64,000 bases of DNA. Source: Silene latifolia. Its lineage: Eukaryota > Streptophyta > Magnoliopsida > Caryophyllales > Caryophyllaceae. The DNA is taken from NCBI RefSeq assembly GCF_048544455.1, contig NC_133534.1, positions 217,105,735 through 217,169,734 of the forward strand. Direction: 5' to 3'. The notes beneath the pieces were generated by a model. It was given only the letters and a program-made list of their open reading frames with translations. It did no database searches and had not been told where the DNA came from. The translations under genes were made by a program, and so were the position numbers. Numbering within the stretch: the stretch's first letter is position 1; every line of letters starts with the position of its first letter. Shown here one piece after another: positions 1-10,674 of the stretch.

Positions 1-2694
1 GGACTAATGAACAAAGAGAAAGGGTTCACACAACGAGTCGCATGGACTAATGAACAAAGAGAAAGGGTTCACACAACGAGTCACATGGACTAATGAACAA
101 GGACAACTGGTTCACAAAATGAGTCACAAGGACTAAAGAACAAGGATAAATGGTTTACACAACGAGTCACAAAGAAAAGGATAAATGGTTTACACAACGA
201 GTCACATGGACTAATGAACAAGGAGAAAGGGTTCACACAACGAGTCACATGGACTAATGAACAAGGACAACTGGTTCACACAACGAGTCACAAGGACTAA
301 TGAACAAGGACAAGCGGTTCACACAACGAGTCGCAAGGACTAAAGAACAAGGATAAATGGTTTACACAATGAGTCACAAAGACAAGGATAAATGGTCTAC
401 ACAAAGAGTCACAAGGACTAACAAACAAGAAATTTTTTTTCACACAACGAGTCACAAGAACTAATGAACAAGGAGAAATGGTTCACACAACGAGTTATTT
501 GGACTATTGAACAAGGAGAAAGGGTTGACACAACGAGTAACATGGACTAATGAACAAGGACAACTGGTTCACACAACGAGTCACAAGGACTAATGAACAA
601 GGATAAATGGTTCACACAACGAGTCACAAGGACTAAAGAACACGGACAAATGCTTTACACAACGAGTCACAAAGACAAGGATAAATGGTTTACACAACGA
701 GTCACAAGGACTAATGAACAAGGAGAAATGGTTCGCACAACGAAAACAAGGAAAAATGGTTCACACAACGTGTCACAAGGACTAATGAACAAGGACAAAT
801 TGTTCACACAACGAGTCACAAGGACTAATGAACAAGGAGAAAGGGTTCACACAACGAGTCACATGGAATAATGAACAAGGACAACTGGTTCACTTAAAGA
901 GTCACAAGGACTAATGAACAAGGACAAGCGATTCACACAACGAGTCACAAGGACTAATGAACAAGGACAAGCGGTCCACACAACGAGTCACAAGGACTAA
1001 AGAACAAGGATAAATGGTTTACACAACGAGTCACAAGGACTAATAAACAAGGAAAATTTGTTCACACAACGAGTCACAAAGACTAATGAACAAGGAGAAA
1101 TGGTTCACACAACGAGTCACATGGACTAATGAACAAGGTGAAAGGGTTCACACAACGAGTCACATGGACTAATGAACAAGGACAACTGGTTCACACGAGT
1201 CACAAGGACTAATGAACAAGGACAAGCGGTTCACACAACAAGTCACAAGGACTAAAGAACAAGGATAAATGGTTTACACAACGAGTCACAAAGACAAGGA
1301 TAAATGGTTTACACAACGAGTCACATGGACTAATGAACAAGGAAAATTTGTTAACACAACGAGTCACAAGGGCTAATGAACAAGGTGAAAGGGTTCACAC
1401 AACGAGTCACATAGACTAATGAACATGGACAACTGGTTCACACAACGAGTCACAAGGACTAATGAACAAGGACAAGCGGTTCACACAACGAGTCACAAGG
1501 ACTAATGAACAAGGACAAGCGGTCCACACAACGAATCACAAGGACTAAAGAACAAGGATAAATGGTTTACATAACGAGTCACAAAGACAAGGATAAATGG
1601 TTTACACAACGAGTCACAAGGACTAATAAACAAGGAAAATTTGTTCACACAACGAGTCACAAGGACTAATGAACAAGGAGAAATGGTTCACACAACGAGT
1701 CATATGGACTAATGAACAAAGAGAAAGGGTTCACACAACGAGTCACATGGACTAATGAACAAAGAGAAAGGGTTCACACAACGAGTCACATGGACTAATG
1801 AACAAGGACAACTGGTTCACAAAATGAGTCACAAGGACTAAAGAACAAGGATAAATGGTTTACACAACGAGTCACAAAGAAAAGGATAAATGGTTTACAC
1901 AACGAGTCACATGGACTAATAAACAAGGAAAATTTGTTAACACAACGAGTCACAAGGACTAATTAACAAGGAGAAATGGTTCACACAACGAGTCAAATGG
2001 ACTAATGAACAAGGAGAAAGGGTTCACACAATGAGTCACATTGACTAATGAACAAGGACAATTGGTTCACAACGAGTCACAAGGACTAATGAACAAGGAC
2101 AAGCGGTTCACACAACGAGTCACAAGGACTAAAGAACAAGGATAAATGGTTTACACAATGAGTCACAAAGACAAGGATAAATGGTCTACACAAAGAGTCA
2201 CAAGGACTAACAAACAAGAAAAATTTGTTCACACAACGAGTCACAAGAACTAATGAACAAGAAGAAATGATTCACACAACGAGTTATATGGACTAATGAA
2301 CAAGGAGAAAGGGTTTACACAACGAGTAACATGGACTAATGAACAAGGACAACTGGTTCACACAACGAGTCACAAGGACTAATGAACAAGGACAAATGGT
2401 TCACACAACGAGTCACAAGGACTAAAGAACACGGACAAATGCTTTACACAATGAGTCACAAAGACAAGGATAAATGGTTTACACAACGAGTCACAAGGAC
2501 TAATGAACAAGGACAAATGGTTCGCACAACGAAAACAAGGAAAAATTGTTCACACAACTTGTCACAAGGACTAATGAACAAGGACAAATTGTTCACACAA
2601 CGAGTCACAAGGACTAATGAACAAGGAGAAAGGGTTCACACAACGAGTCACATGGACTAATGAACAAGGACAACTGGTTCACACAAAGAGTCAC
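1..2694. repeat. 43-bp satellite array, segment 1
   Basis: Tandem array of a 43-bp unit that begins GAGTCACAAGGACTAATG and ends TTCACACAAC. Two shorter variants are interspersed: 35 bp (the GAGTCACAAAGACAAGGATAA type, lacking 8 bp) and 28 bp (starting GAAAACAAGG, lacking 15 bp). The + strand is strongly skewed: one representative monomer has 18 A, 5 T, 10 G and 10 C. The order of variants repeats at about 1.7-1.8 kb; for example, the stretch at 593-871 reappears at 2382-2660. I see no host gene here. Short open frames exist only because the repeat is A-rich. Confidence 0.97.
2690..2694. other. Left target-site duplication (GTCAC) of small LTR element
   Basis: GTCAC lies immediately before the LTR and is repeated at 4462-4466. 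Joining the flanks restores a normal satellite monomer (AGAGTCACAAGG). Confidence 0.93.
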
Positions 2695-3406
2695 TGCACT
2701 AAAACGATGAGGTGGTCCGTAATCAGCCCAAACCCTACTAAAAACGGTGCAACCATAATACAAAAATTAACTCGAAAATGGGCTGTTTTGGAGTAGTAAT
2801 GTCTCGATTTAGGGGGGGCTGTTTTGGGAGGTTTTATTTGAAACATAAAAAGAAAGATATGACTTAAACAAGATCACAAAGCATGTTTAAGCCTAGGATA
2901 ATACTCTTCCAAAGCACTAAGCAAATGGATAGAGTCATCTCCAAGCACTAAGCAAAGGAGGTTGTTCAAGCACTAAGCAAAGAACTAAAGAAAGGGTTTT
3001 TTCAAAAACCTCACATTTTCATTTCTCATAAACTTCAAATCTGAAATTATTACAAGGGATAGGTGCTCTTTAAATAGAGACTCAAATTACATCCAAACCA
3101 TCCATCTAAAAGTAAATCTAAAGGCTACAATTGAAAGCATAAATGGACAAAAGTACAAGTAGATATTTTACACAAAAAAGCACAACAAATGGGTCCAAAT
3201 AAACAAGCTTGGCAGCCTGTTTAGGTGTGACAAAATGCTGTCCATTTTGTTGTTTTTGCTTCTTCAATTACTTTGGCCTTTTGCTTGTACAAAAAGGGGA
3301 CCATATGATGTCATTTTGTCCATGGAATCTTGCAATTGTGCTCTTCATTTCTCTTGAGAAAGCTGGCTGTTTTAACACAAAATGTCGGCCTACCATATTT
3401 GCTTCA
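2695..3406 (-). repeat. 3' LTR of small LTR element
   Basis: 712 bp, TGCACT...TTGCTTCA on the + strand. It matches 3749-4461 except for a one-base A-run length difference. A TATTTAAAG box on the minus strand lies at 3068-3076. Confidence 0.93.
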
Positions 3407-3748
3407 AACTCCCTTTGTTGAGAAAAGTTTGTCCTCAAACTTTCGCGGTTAAGAACGTGGTATAACAAAAGACGATTTCAAAAACAAATACAATTTCAGA
3501 AAAATGTAGTATAGATGTTAAAGAGGGAAACAACAAGAGCCCATTCTAGTCAAGCACTTAGCAAAGACCGAACCCTCTTGTTAGCCAACTCGACCCGAGC
3601 AACACACAAGTGCTCGAACCAAAGCCAACACCCACAAATCAAGCCACGCACAGATTTGCGGTGTCACACCCTAGAACACCACGGACCACCATTTCCCAAG
3701 ATCGTCTTGGTTTAAGAAAACGCAAGAGCCGAAGCTCTGATACCACTT
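3407..3748 (-). other. Interior of small LTR element
   Basis: 342 bp with no coding capacity that I recognise. The left end (3407-3416) reads AAAGGGAGTT on the minus strand, a polypurine tract directly before the 3' LTR. Beside it, a GA-rich minus-strand stretch recalls the end of gypsy pol genes. The right end holds the primer-binding site. Confidence 0.8.
3734..3745 (-). promoter_or_regulatory. Primer-binding site (initiator tRNA-Met type)
   Basis: Minus strand reads TGGTATCAGAGC, 3 bp from the 5' LTR end. It overlaps an inverted repeat at 3725-3738 that reads AGAGC-TTCG-GCTCT on the minus strand, i.e. a possible C(UUCG)G hairpin in the RNA. Confidence 0.9.
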
Positions 3749-4461
3749 TGCACTAAAACGATGAGGTGGTCCGTAATCAGCCCAAACCCTACTAAAAACG
3801 GTGCAACCATAATACAAAAATTAACTCGAAAATGGGCTGTTTTGGAGTAGTAATGTCTCGATTTAGGGGGGGCTGTTTTGGGAGGTTTTATTTGAAACAT
3901 AAAAAGAAAGATATGACTTAAACAAGATCACAAAGCATGTTTAAGCCTAGGATAATACTCTTCCAAAGCACTAAGCAAATGGATAGAGTCATCTCCAAGC
4001 ACTAAGCAAAGGAGGTTGTTCAAGCACTAAGCAAAGAACTAAAGAAAGGGTTTTTTCAAAAACCTCACATTTTCATTTCTCATAAACTTCAAATCTGAAA
4101 TTATTACAAGGGATAGGTGCTCTTTAAATAGAGACTCAAATTACATCCAAACCATCCATCTAAAAGTAAATCTAAAGGCTACAATTGAAAGCATAAATGG
4201 ACAAAAGTACAAGTAGATATTTTACACAAAAAAAGCACAACAAATGGGTCCAAATAAACAAGCTTGGCAGCCTGTTTAGGTGTGACAAAATGCTGTCCAT
4301 TTTGTTGTTTTTGCTTCTTCAATTACTTTGGCCTTTTGCTTGTACAAAAAGGGGACCATATGATGTCATTTTGTCCATGGAATCTTGCAATTGTGCTCTT
4401 CATTTCTCTTGAGAAAGCTGGCTGTTTTAACACAAAATGTCGGCCTACCATATTTGCTTCA
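3749..4461 (-). repeat. 5' LTR of small LTR element
   Basis: 713 bp, near-identical to 2695-3406. A minus-strand TATTTAAAG at 4122-4130 is the likely core promoter element. Its outer end (4461) meets the second GTCAC copy. Confidence 0.93.
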
Positions 4462-4799
4462 GTCACAAGGACTAATGAACAAGAACAAGCGGTTCACACA
4501 ACGAGTCACAAGGACTAATGAACAAGGACAAGCGGTCCACACAACGAGTCACAAGGACTAAAGAACAAGGATAAATGGTTTACACAACGAGTCACAAAGA
4601 CAAGGATAAATGGTTTACACAACGAGTCACAAGGACTAATAAACAAGGAAAATTTGTTCACACAACGAGTCACATAGACTAATGAACAAGGAGAAATGGT
4701 TCACACAACGAGTCACATGGACTAATGAACAAGGTGAAAGGGTTCACACAACGAGTCACATGGACTAATGAACAAGGACAACTGGTTCACACAACGAGT

Positions 4800-6472
4800 C
4801 ACAAGGACTTATGAACAAGGACAAGCGGTTCACACAACAAGTCACAAGGACTAAAGAACAAGGATAAATGGTTTACACAACGAGTCACAAAGACAAGGAT
4901 AAATGGTTTACACAACGAGTCACATGGACTAATGAACAAGGAAAATTTGTTAACACAACGAGTCACAAGGGCTAATGAACAAGGTGAAAGGGTTCACACA
5001 ACGAGTCACATAGACTAATGAACATGGACAACTGGTTCACACAACGAGTCACAAGGACTAATGAACAAGGACAAGCGGTTCACACAACGAGTCACAAGGA
5101 CTAATGAACAAGGACAAGCGGTCCACACAACGAATCACAAGGACTAAAGAACAAGGATAAATGGTTTACACAACGAGTCACAAAGACAAGGATAAATGGT
5201 TTACACAACGAGTCACAAGGACTAATAAACAAGGAAAATTTGTTCACACAACGAGTCACAAGGACTAATGAACAAGGAGAAATGGTTCACACAACGAGTC
5301 ATATGGACTAATGAACAAAGAGAAAGGGTTCACACAACGAGTCACATGGACTAATGAACAAGGACAACTGGTTCACACAATGAGTCACAAGGACTAAAGA
5401 ACAAGGATAAATGGTTTACACAACGAGTCACAAAGAAAAGGATAAATGGTTTACACAACGAGTCACATGGACTAATAAACAAGGAAAATTTGTTCACACA
5501 ACGAGTCACAAGGACTAATGAACAAGGAGAAATGGTTCACACAACGAGTCATATGGACTAATGAACAAAGAGAAAGGGTTCACAGAATGAGTCACATTGA
5601 CTAATGAACAAGGACAATTGGTTCACACAACGAGTCACAAGGACTAATGAACAAGGACAAGCGGTTCACACAACAAGTCACAAGGACTAAAGAACAAGGA
5701 TAAATGGTTTACACAACGAGTCACAAAGACAAGGATAAATGGTTTACACAACGAGTCACATGGACTAATGAACAAGGAAAATTTGTTAACACAACGAGTC
5801 ACAAGGGCTAATGAACAAGGTGAAAGGGTTCACACAACGAGTCACATAGACTAATGAACATGGACAACTGGTTCACACAACGAGTCACAAGGACTAATGA
5901 ACAAGGACAAGCGGTTCACACAACGAGTCACAAGGACTAATGAACAAGGACAAGCGGTCCACACAACGAATCACAAGGACTAAAGAACAAGGATAAATGG
6001 TTTACACAACGAGTCACAAAGACAAGGATAAATGGTTTACACAACGAGTCACAAGGACTAATAAACAAGGAAAATTTGTTCACACAACGAGTCACAAGGA
6101 CTAATGAACAAGGAGAAATGGTTCACACAACGAGTCATATGGACTAATGAACAAAGAGAAAGGGTTCACACAACGAGTCACATGGACTAATGAACAAGGA
6201 CAACTGGTTCACACAATGAGTCACAAGGACTAAAGAACAAGGATAAATGGTTTACACAACGAGTCACAAAGAAAAGGATAAATGGTTTACACAACGAGTC
6301 ACATGGACTAATAAACAAGGAAAATTTGTTCACACAACGAGTCACAAGGACTAATGAACAAGGAGAAATGGTTCACACAACGAGTCATATGGACTAATGA
6401 ACAAAGAGAAAGGGTTCACAGAATGAGTCACATTGACTAATGAACAAGGACAATTGGTTCACACAACGAGTC
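4800..6472. repeat. Two tandem ~836-bp higher-order satellite units
   Basis: Order of variant monomers in 4800-5636 is repeated in 5636-6472 with few substitutions. One monomer near 4801 carries ACTTATG in place of ACTAATG. Confidence 0.8.
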
Positions 6473-7447
6473 ACAAGGACTAATGAACAAGGACAAGCGG
6501 TTCACACAACGAGTCACAAGGACTAAAGAACAAGGATAAATGGTTTACACAATGAGTCACAAAGACAAGGATAAATGGTTTACACAAAGAGTCACAAGGA
6601 CTAACAAACAAGAAAAATTTGTTCACACAACGAGTCACAAGAACTAATGAACAAGGAGAAATGGTTCACACAATGAGTCATATGGACTAATGAACAAGGA
6701 GAAAGGGTTGACACAACGAGTAACATGGACTAAACAACAAGGACAAATGTTTTACACAATGAGTCACAAAGACAAGGATAAATGGTTTACACAACGAGTC
6801 ACAAGGAGTAATGAACAAGGACAAATGGTTCGCACAACGAAAACAAGGAAAAATAATTCACACAAGGAGTCACAAGGACTAATGAACAAGGAGAAAGGGT
6901 TCACACAACGAGTCACATAGACTAATGAACAAGGACAACTGGTTCACACAACGAGTCACAAGGACTAATGAAGAAGGACAAGCGGTTCACACAACGAGTC
7001 ACAAGGACTAATGAACAAGGACAAGTTGTTCACACAACGAGTCACAAGGACTAATGAACAAGGACAAATGGTTCACACAACGAAAACAAGGAAAAATTGT
7101 TCACACAACGAGTCACAAGGACTAGTGAACAAGGACAAATTGTTCACACAACGAGTCACAAGGACTAATGAACAAGGAGAAAGGGTTCACACAACGAGTC
7201 ACATGGACTAATGAACAAGTAAAACTGGTTCACATAATGAGTCACAAGGACTAATGAACAAGGACAAGCGGTTCACACAACGAGTCACAAGGACTAATGA
7301 ACAAGGGCAAGCGGTCCACACAACGAGTCACAAGGACTAAAGAAAAAGGATAAATGGTTTACACAACGAGTCACAAAGACAAGGATATATGGTTTACACA
7401 ACGAGTCACAAGGACTAATAAACAAGGAAAATTTGTTCACACAACGA

Positions 7448-7455
7448 GTCACAAG
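7448..7455. other. Left 8-bp target-site duplication (GTCACAAG) of hAT-type MITE
   Basis: The same 8 bp follow the element at 8006-8013. The unoccupied paralogous site is at 25266-25273. Confidence 0.93.
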
Positions 7456-7712
7456 TAGGGATGGTAATGGACCGGATCTGGATAGGGTCCGATAGGATCC
7501 AGATCCATATCCGCCACACCAACGTTGGATCCATATCCGATCCATATCCGGCGGATCCAAATTTTCCAGATCCATATCCAGATCCATTTTTAAATAAGTG
7601 GATCCATATCCAATCCATATCCAAGGGGTCTGAAAAATTAGGATCCATATCCTACCCATCAGGGTCCGGATCCGCGGATCTGAATAGGGTCCAGGATCCG
7701 TTGCCATATCTA
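7456..7712. repeat. MITE unit 1
   Basis: 257 bp, TAGGGATGG... to ...CCATATCTA. Closely similar to 7749-8005. Confidence 0.88.
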
Positions 7713-7748
7713 ACTTACAACTTGTGTACTGTGTTTGTGTAATGTTAA
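7713..7748. other. 36-bp spacer between the MITE units
   Basis: A T-rich stretch starting ACTTACAACTTG and ending AATGTTAA. It is not satellite sequence, so it was probably genomic DNA trapped between two neighbouring copies at an earlier site. Confidence 0.75.
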
Positions 7749-8005
7749 TAGGGATGACAATGGACCGGATTTGGATAGGGTCCGATAGGATCCAGATCCA
7801 TATCCACTACACCAACGTTGGATCCATATCCGACCCATATCCGAAGGATCCAAATTTTCCAGATCCATATCCAGATCCATTTTCAAATAAGTGGATCCAT
7901 ATCCAACCCATATCCACGGGGTCCGGAAAATTAGGATCCATATCCTACGCATCAGGGTCCGGATCCGCGGATCTGGATAGGGTCCAGGATCTGTTGCCAT
8001 CTCTA
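7749..8005. repeat. MITE unit 2
   Basis: 257 bp, TAGGGATGACAA... to ...CCATCTCTA. Its right end is the right end of the composite. Confidence 0.88.
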
Positions 8006-10674
8006 GTCACAAGGACTAATGAACAAGGAGAAATGGTTCACACAACGAGTCACATGGACTAAGGAACAAGGAGAAAGGGTTCACACAACGAGTCACATGG
8101 ACTAATGAACAAGGACAACTGGTTCACACAACGAGTCACAACTCACAAGGACTAATGAACAAGGACAAGCGGTTCACACAACGAGTCACAAGGACTAAAG
8201 AACAAGGATAAATGGTTTACACAATGAGTCACAAAGACAAGGATAAATGGTTTACACAACGAGTCACATGGACTAATGAACAAGGAAAATTTGTTAACAC
8301 AACGAGTCACAAGGGCTAATGAACAAGGAGAAAGGGTTCACACAACGAGTCACATGGACTAATGAACAAGGACAACTAGTTCACACAACGAGTCACAAGG
8401 ACTAATGAACAAGGACAAGCGGTTCACACAACGAGTCACAAGGACTAATGAACAAGGACAAGCGGTCCACACAACGAGTCACAAGGACTAAAGAACAGGG
8501 ATAAATGGTTTACACAACGAGTCACAAAGACAAGGATAAATGGTTTACACAACGAGTTACAAGGACTAATAAACAAGGAAAATTTGTTCACACAACGAGT
8601 CACAAGGACTAATGAACAAGAAGAAATGGTTCACACAACGAGTCACATGGACTAATGAACAAGGAGAAAGGGTTCACACAATGAGTCACATGGACTAATG
8701 AACAAGGACAACTGGTTCACATAATGAGTCACAAGGACTAAAGAACAAGGATAAATGGTTTACACAACGAGTCACAACGACAAGGATAAATGGTGTACAC
8801 AACGAGTCGCAAGGACTAATGAACAAGGACAAATAGTTCACACAACAAAAACAAGGAAAAATTATTCACACAACGAGTCACAAGGACTAATGAACAAGGA
8901 CAAATTGTTCACACAACGAGTCACAAGGACTAATAAACAAGGAGAAAGGGTTCACACAACGAGTCACATGGACTAATGAACAAGGACAACTGGTTCACAC
9001 AACGAGTCACAAGGACTAATGAACAAGGACAAGCGGTTCACAAAACGAGTCACAAGAACTAATGAACAAGGACAAGCGGTTCACACAACGAGTGACAAGG
9101 ACTAAAGAACAAGTATAAATGGTTTACACAACGAGTCACAAAGACAAGGATAAATGGTTTACACAACGAGTCACAAGGACTAATAAACAAGGAAAATTTG
9201 TTCACACAACGAGTCACAAGGACTAATGAACAAGGAGAAATGGTTCACACAACAAGTCACATGGACTAATGAACAAGGAGAAAGGGTTCACACAACGAGT
9301 CACATGGACTAATGAACAAGGACAACTGGTTCACACAATGAGTCACAAGGACTAAAGAACAAGGATAAATGGTTTACACAACGAGTCACAAAGACAAGGA
9401 TAAATGGTTTACACAACGAGTCACATGGACTAATAAACAAGGAAAATTTGTTAACACAAAGAGTCACAAGATCTAATTAACAAGGAGAAATGGTTCACAC
9501 AACGAGTCAAATGGACTAATGAACAAGGAGAAAGGGTTCACACAATGAGTCACATTGACTAATGAACAAGGACAATTGGTTCACACAACGAGTCACAAGG
9601 ACTAATGAACAAGGACAAGCGGTCACACAACGAGTCAGAAGGACTAAAGAACAAGGATAAATGGTTTACACAATGAGTCACAAAGACAAGGATAAATGGT
9701 CTACACAAAGAGTCACAAGGACTAACAAACAAGAAATTTTTTTTCACACAACGAGTCACAAGAACTAATGAACAAGGAGAAATGGTTCACACAACGAGTT
9801 ATTTGGACTAATGAACAAGGAGAAAGGGTTGACACAACGAGTAACATGGACTAATGAACAAGGACAACTGGTTCACACAACGAGTCACAAGGACTAATGA
9901 ACAAGGACAAATGGTTCACACAACGAGTCACAAGGACTAAAGAACACGGACAAATGCTTTACACAACGAGTCACAAAGACAAGGATAAATGGTTTACACA
10001 ACGAGTCACAAGGACTAATGAACAAGGAGAAATGGTTCGCACAACGAAAACAAGGAAAAATGGTTCACACAACGTGTCACAAGGACTAATGAACAAGGAC
10101 AAATTGTTCACACAACGAGTCACAAGGACTAATGAACAAGGAGAAAGGGTTCACACAACGAGTCACATGGAATAATGAACAAGGACAACTGGTTCACAGA
10201 AAGAGTCACAAGGACTAATGAACAAGGACAAGCGATTCACACAACGAGTCACAAGGACTAATGAACAAGGACAAGCGGTCCACACAACGAGTCACAAGGA
10301 CTAAAGAACAAGGATAAATGGTTTACACAACGAGTCATAAAGACAAGGATAAATGGTTTACAAAACGAGTCACAAGGACTAAAAAACAAGGAAAATTTGT
10401 TCACACAACGAGTCACAAGGACTAATGAACAAGGACAAGCGGTCCACACAACGAGTCACAAGGACTAAAGAACAAGGATAAATGGTTTACACAACGAGTC
10501 ACAAGGACTAATAAACAAGGAAAGTTTGTTCACACAACGAGTCACAAAGACTAATGAACAAGGAGAAATGGTTCACACAACGAGTCACATGGACTAATGA
10601 ACAAGGTGAAAGGGTTCACACAACGAGTCACATGGACTAATGAACAAGGACAACTGGTTCACACAACGAGTCAC

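Larger units (their letters stand above)
2695..4461 (-). mobile_element. Small non-autonomous LTR retrotransposon (TRIM-like), minus strand
   Basis: A 1,767-bp element made of two direct LTRs (712 and 713 bp, TG...CA) around a 342-bp interior that encodes nothing recognisable. The reverse complement of TGGTATCAGAGC lies 3 bp inside the right LTR, and a purine tract read on the minus strand abuts the left LTR, so the element runs right to left. By eye the LTRs differ only by one A in a homopolymer (near 3174-3179), which indicates a recent insertion. It must depend on a partner element for gag and pol. The interior next to the purine tract resembles the 3' end of Ty3/gypsy elements, but the superfamily is an inference. 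TSD GTCAC on both sides. Confidence 0.93.
4462..7455. repeat. 43-bp satellite array, segment 2
   Basis: Same satellite, beginning with the GTCAC duplication. Two tandem units of about 836 bp run from about 4800 to 6472; the AACAAGTCACAAGG variant at about 4835 and 5671 marks them. The 28-bp variant monomer occurs near 6839 and 7080. No gene seen. Confidence 0.96.
7456..8005. mobile_element. Composite hAT-type MITE (two 257-bp copies)
   Basis: 550-bp non-coding element. The termini are imperfect inverted repeats (TAGGGATGGTAA left; TAGAGATGGCAA on the opposite strand at the right), and it is flanked by the 8-bp duplication GTCACAAG, both typical of hAT elements. It contains two 257-bp direct copies (7456-7712 and 7749-8005), each with its own TIR-like ends, separated by 36 bp that are neither satellite nor element. 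Many GGATCCATATCC-type palindromes lie inside and give spurious open frames. Only the outer ends carry the duplication, so the pair moved as one unit. No transposase is encoded. Confidence 0.88.

Noticed and set aside
593-871. 92-codon open frame in the satellite, repeated at 2382 and 9897
   Set aside because: It is made wholly of satellite monomers; the frame is open because of A-richness and length variants. No start context or other gene signal.
1-2694. Possible CRISPR-like array from regularly spaced repeats
   Set aside because: There are no unique spacers; all units are variants of one monomer in a eukaryotic setting.
3209-3421. 70-codon hydrophobic frame, repeated at 4264
   Set aside because: Lies in the LTRs of the small element, antisense to its direction; duplicated only because the LTR is.
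7294-8062. Open frames rich in Asp/Pro/Ile/Trp in the MITE, on both strands
   Set aside because: They come from GGATCCATATCC-type repeats in a non-coding MITE.
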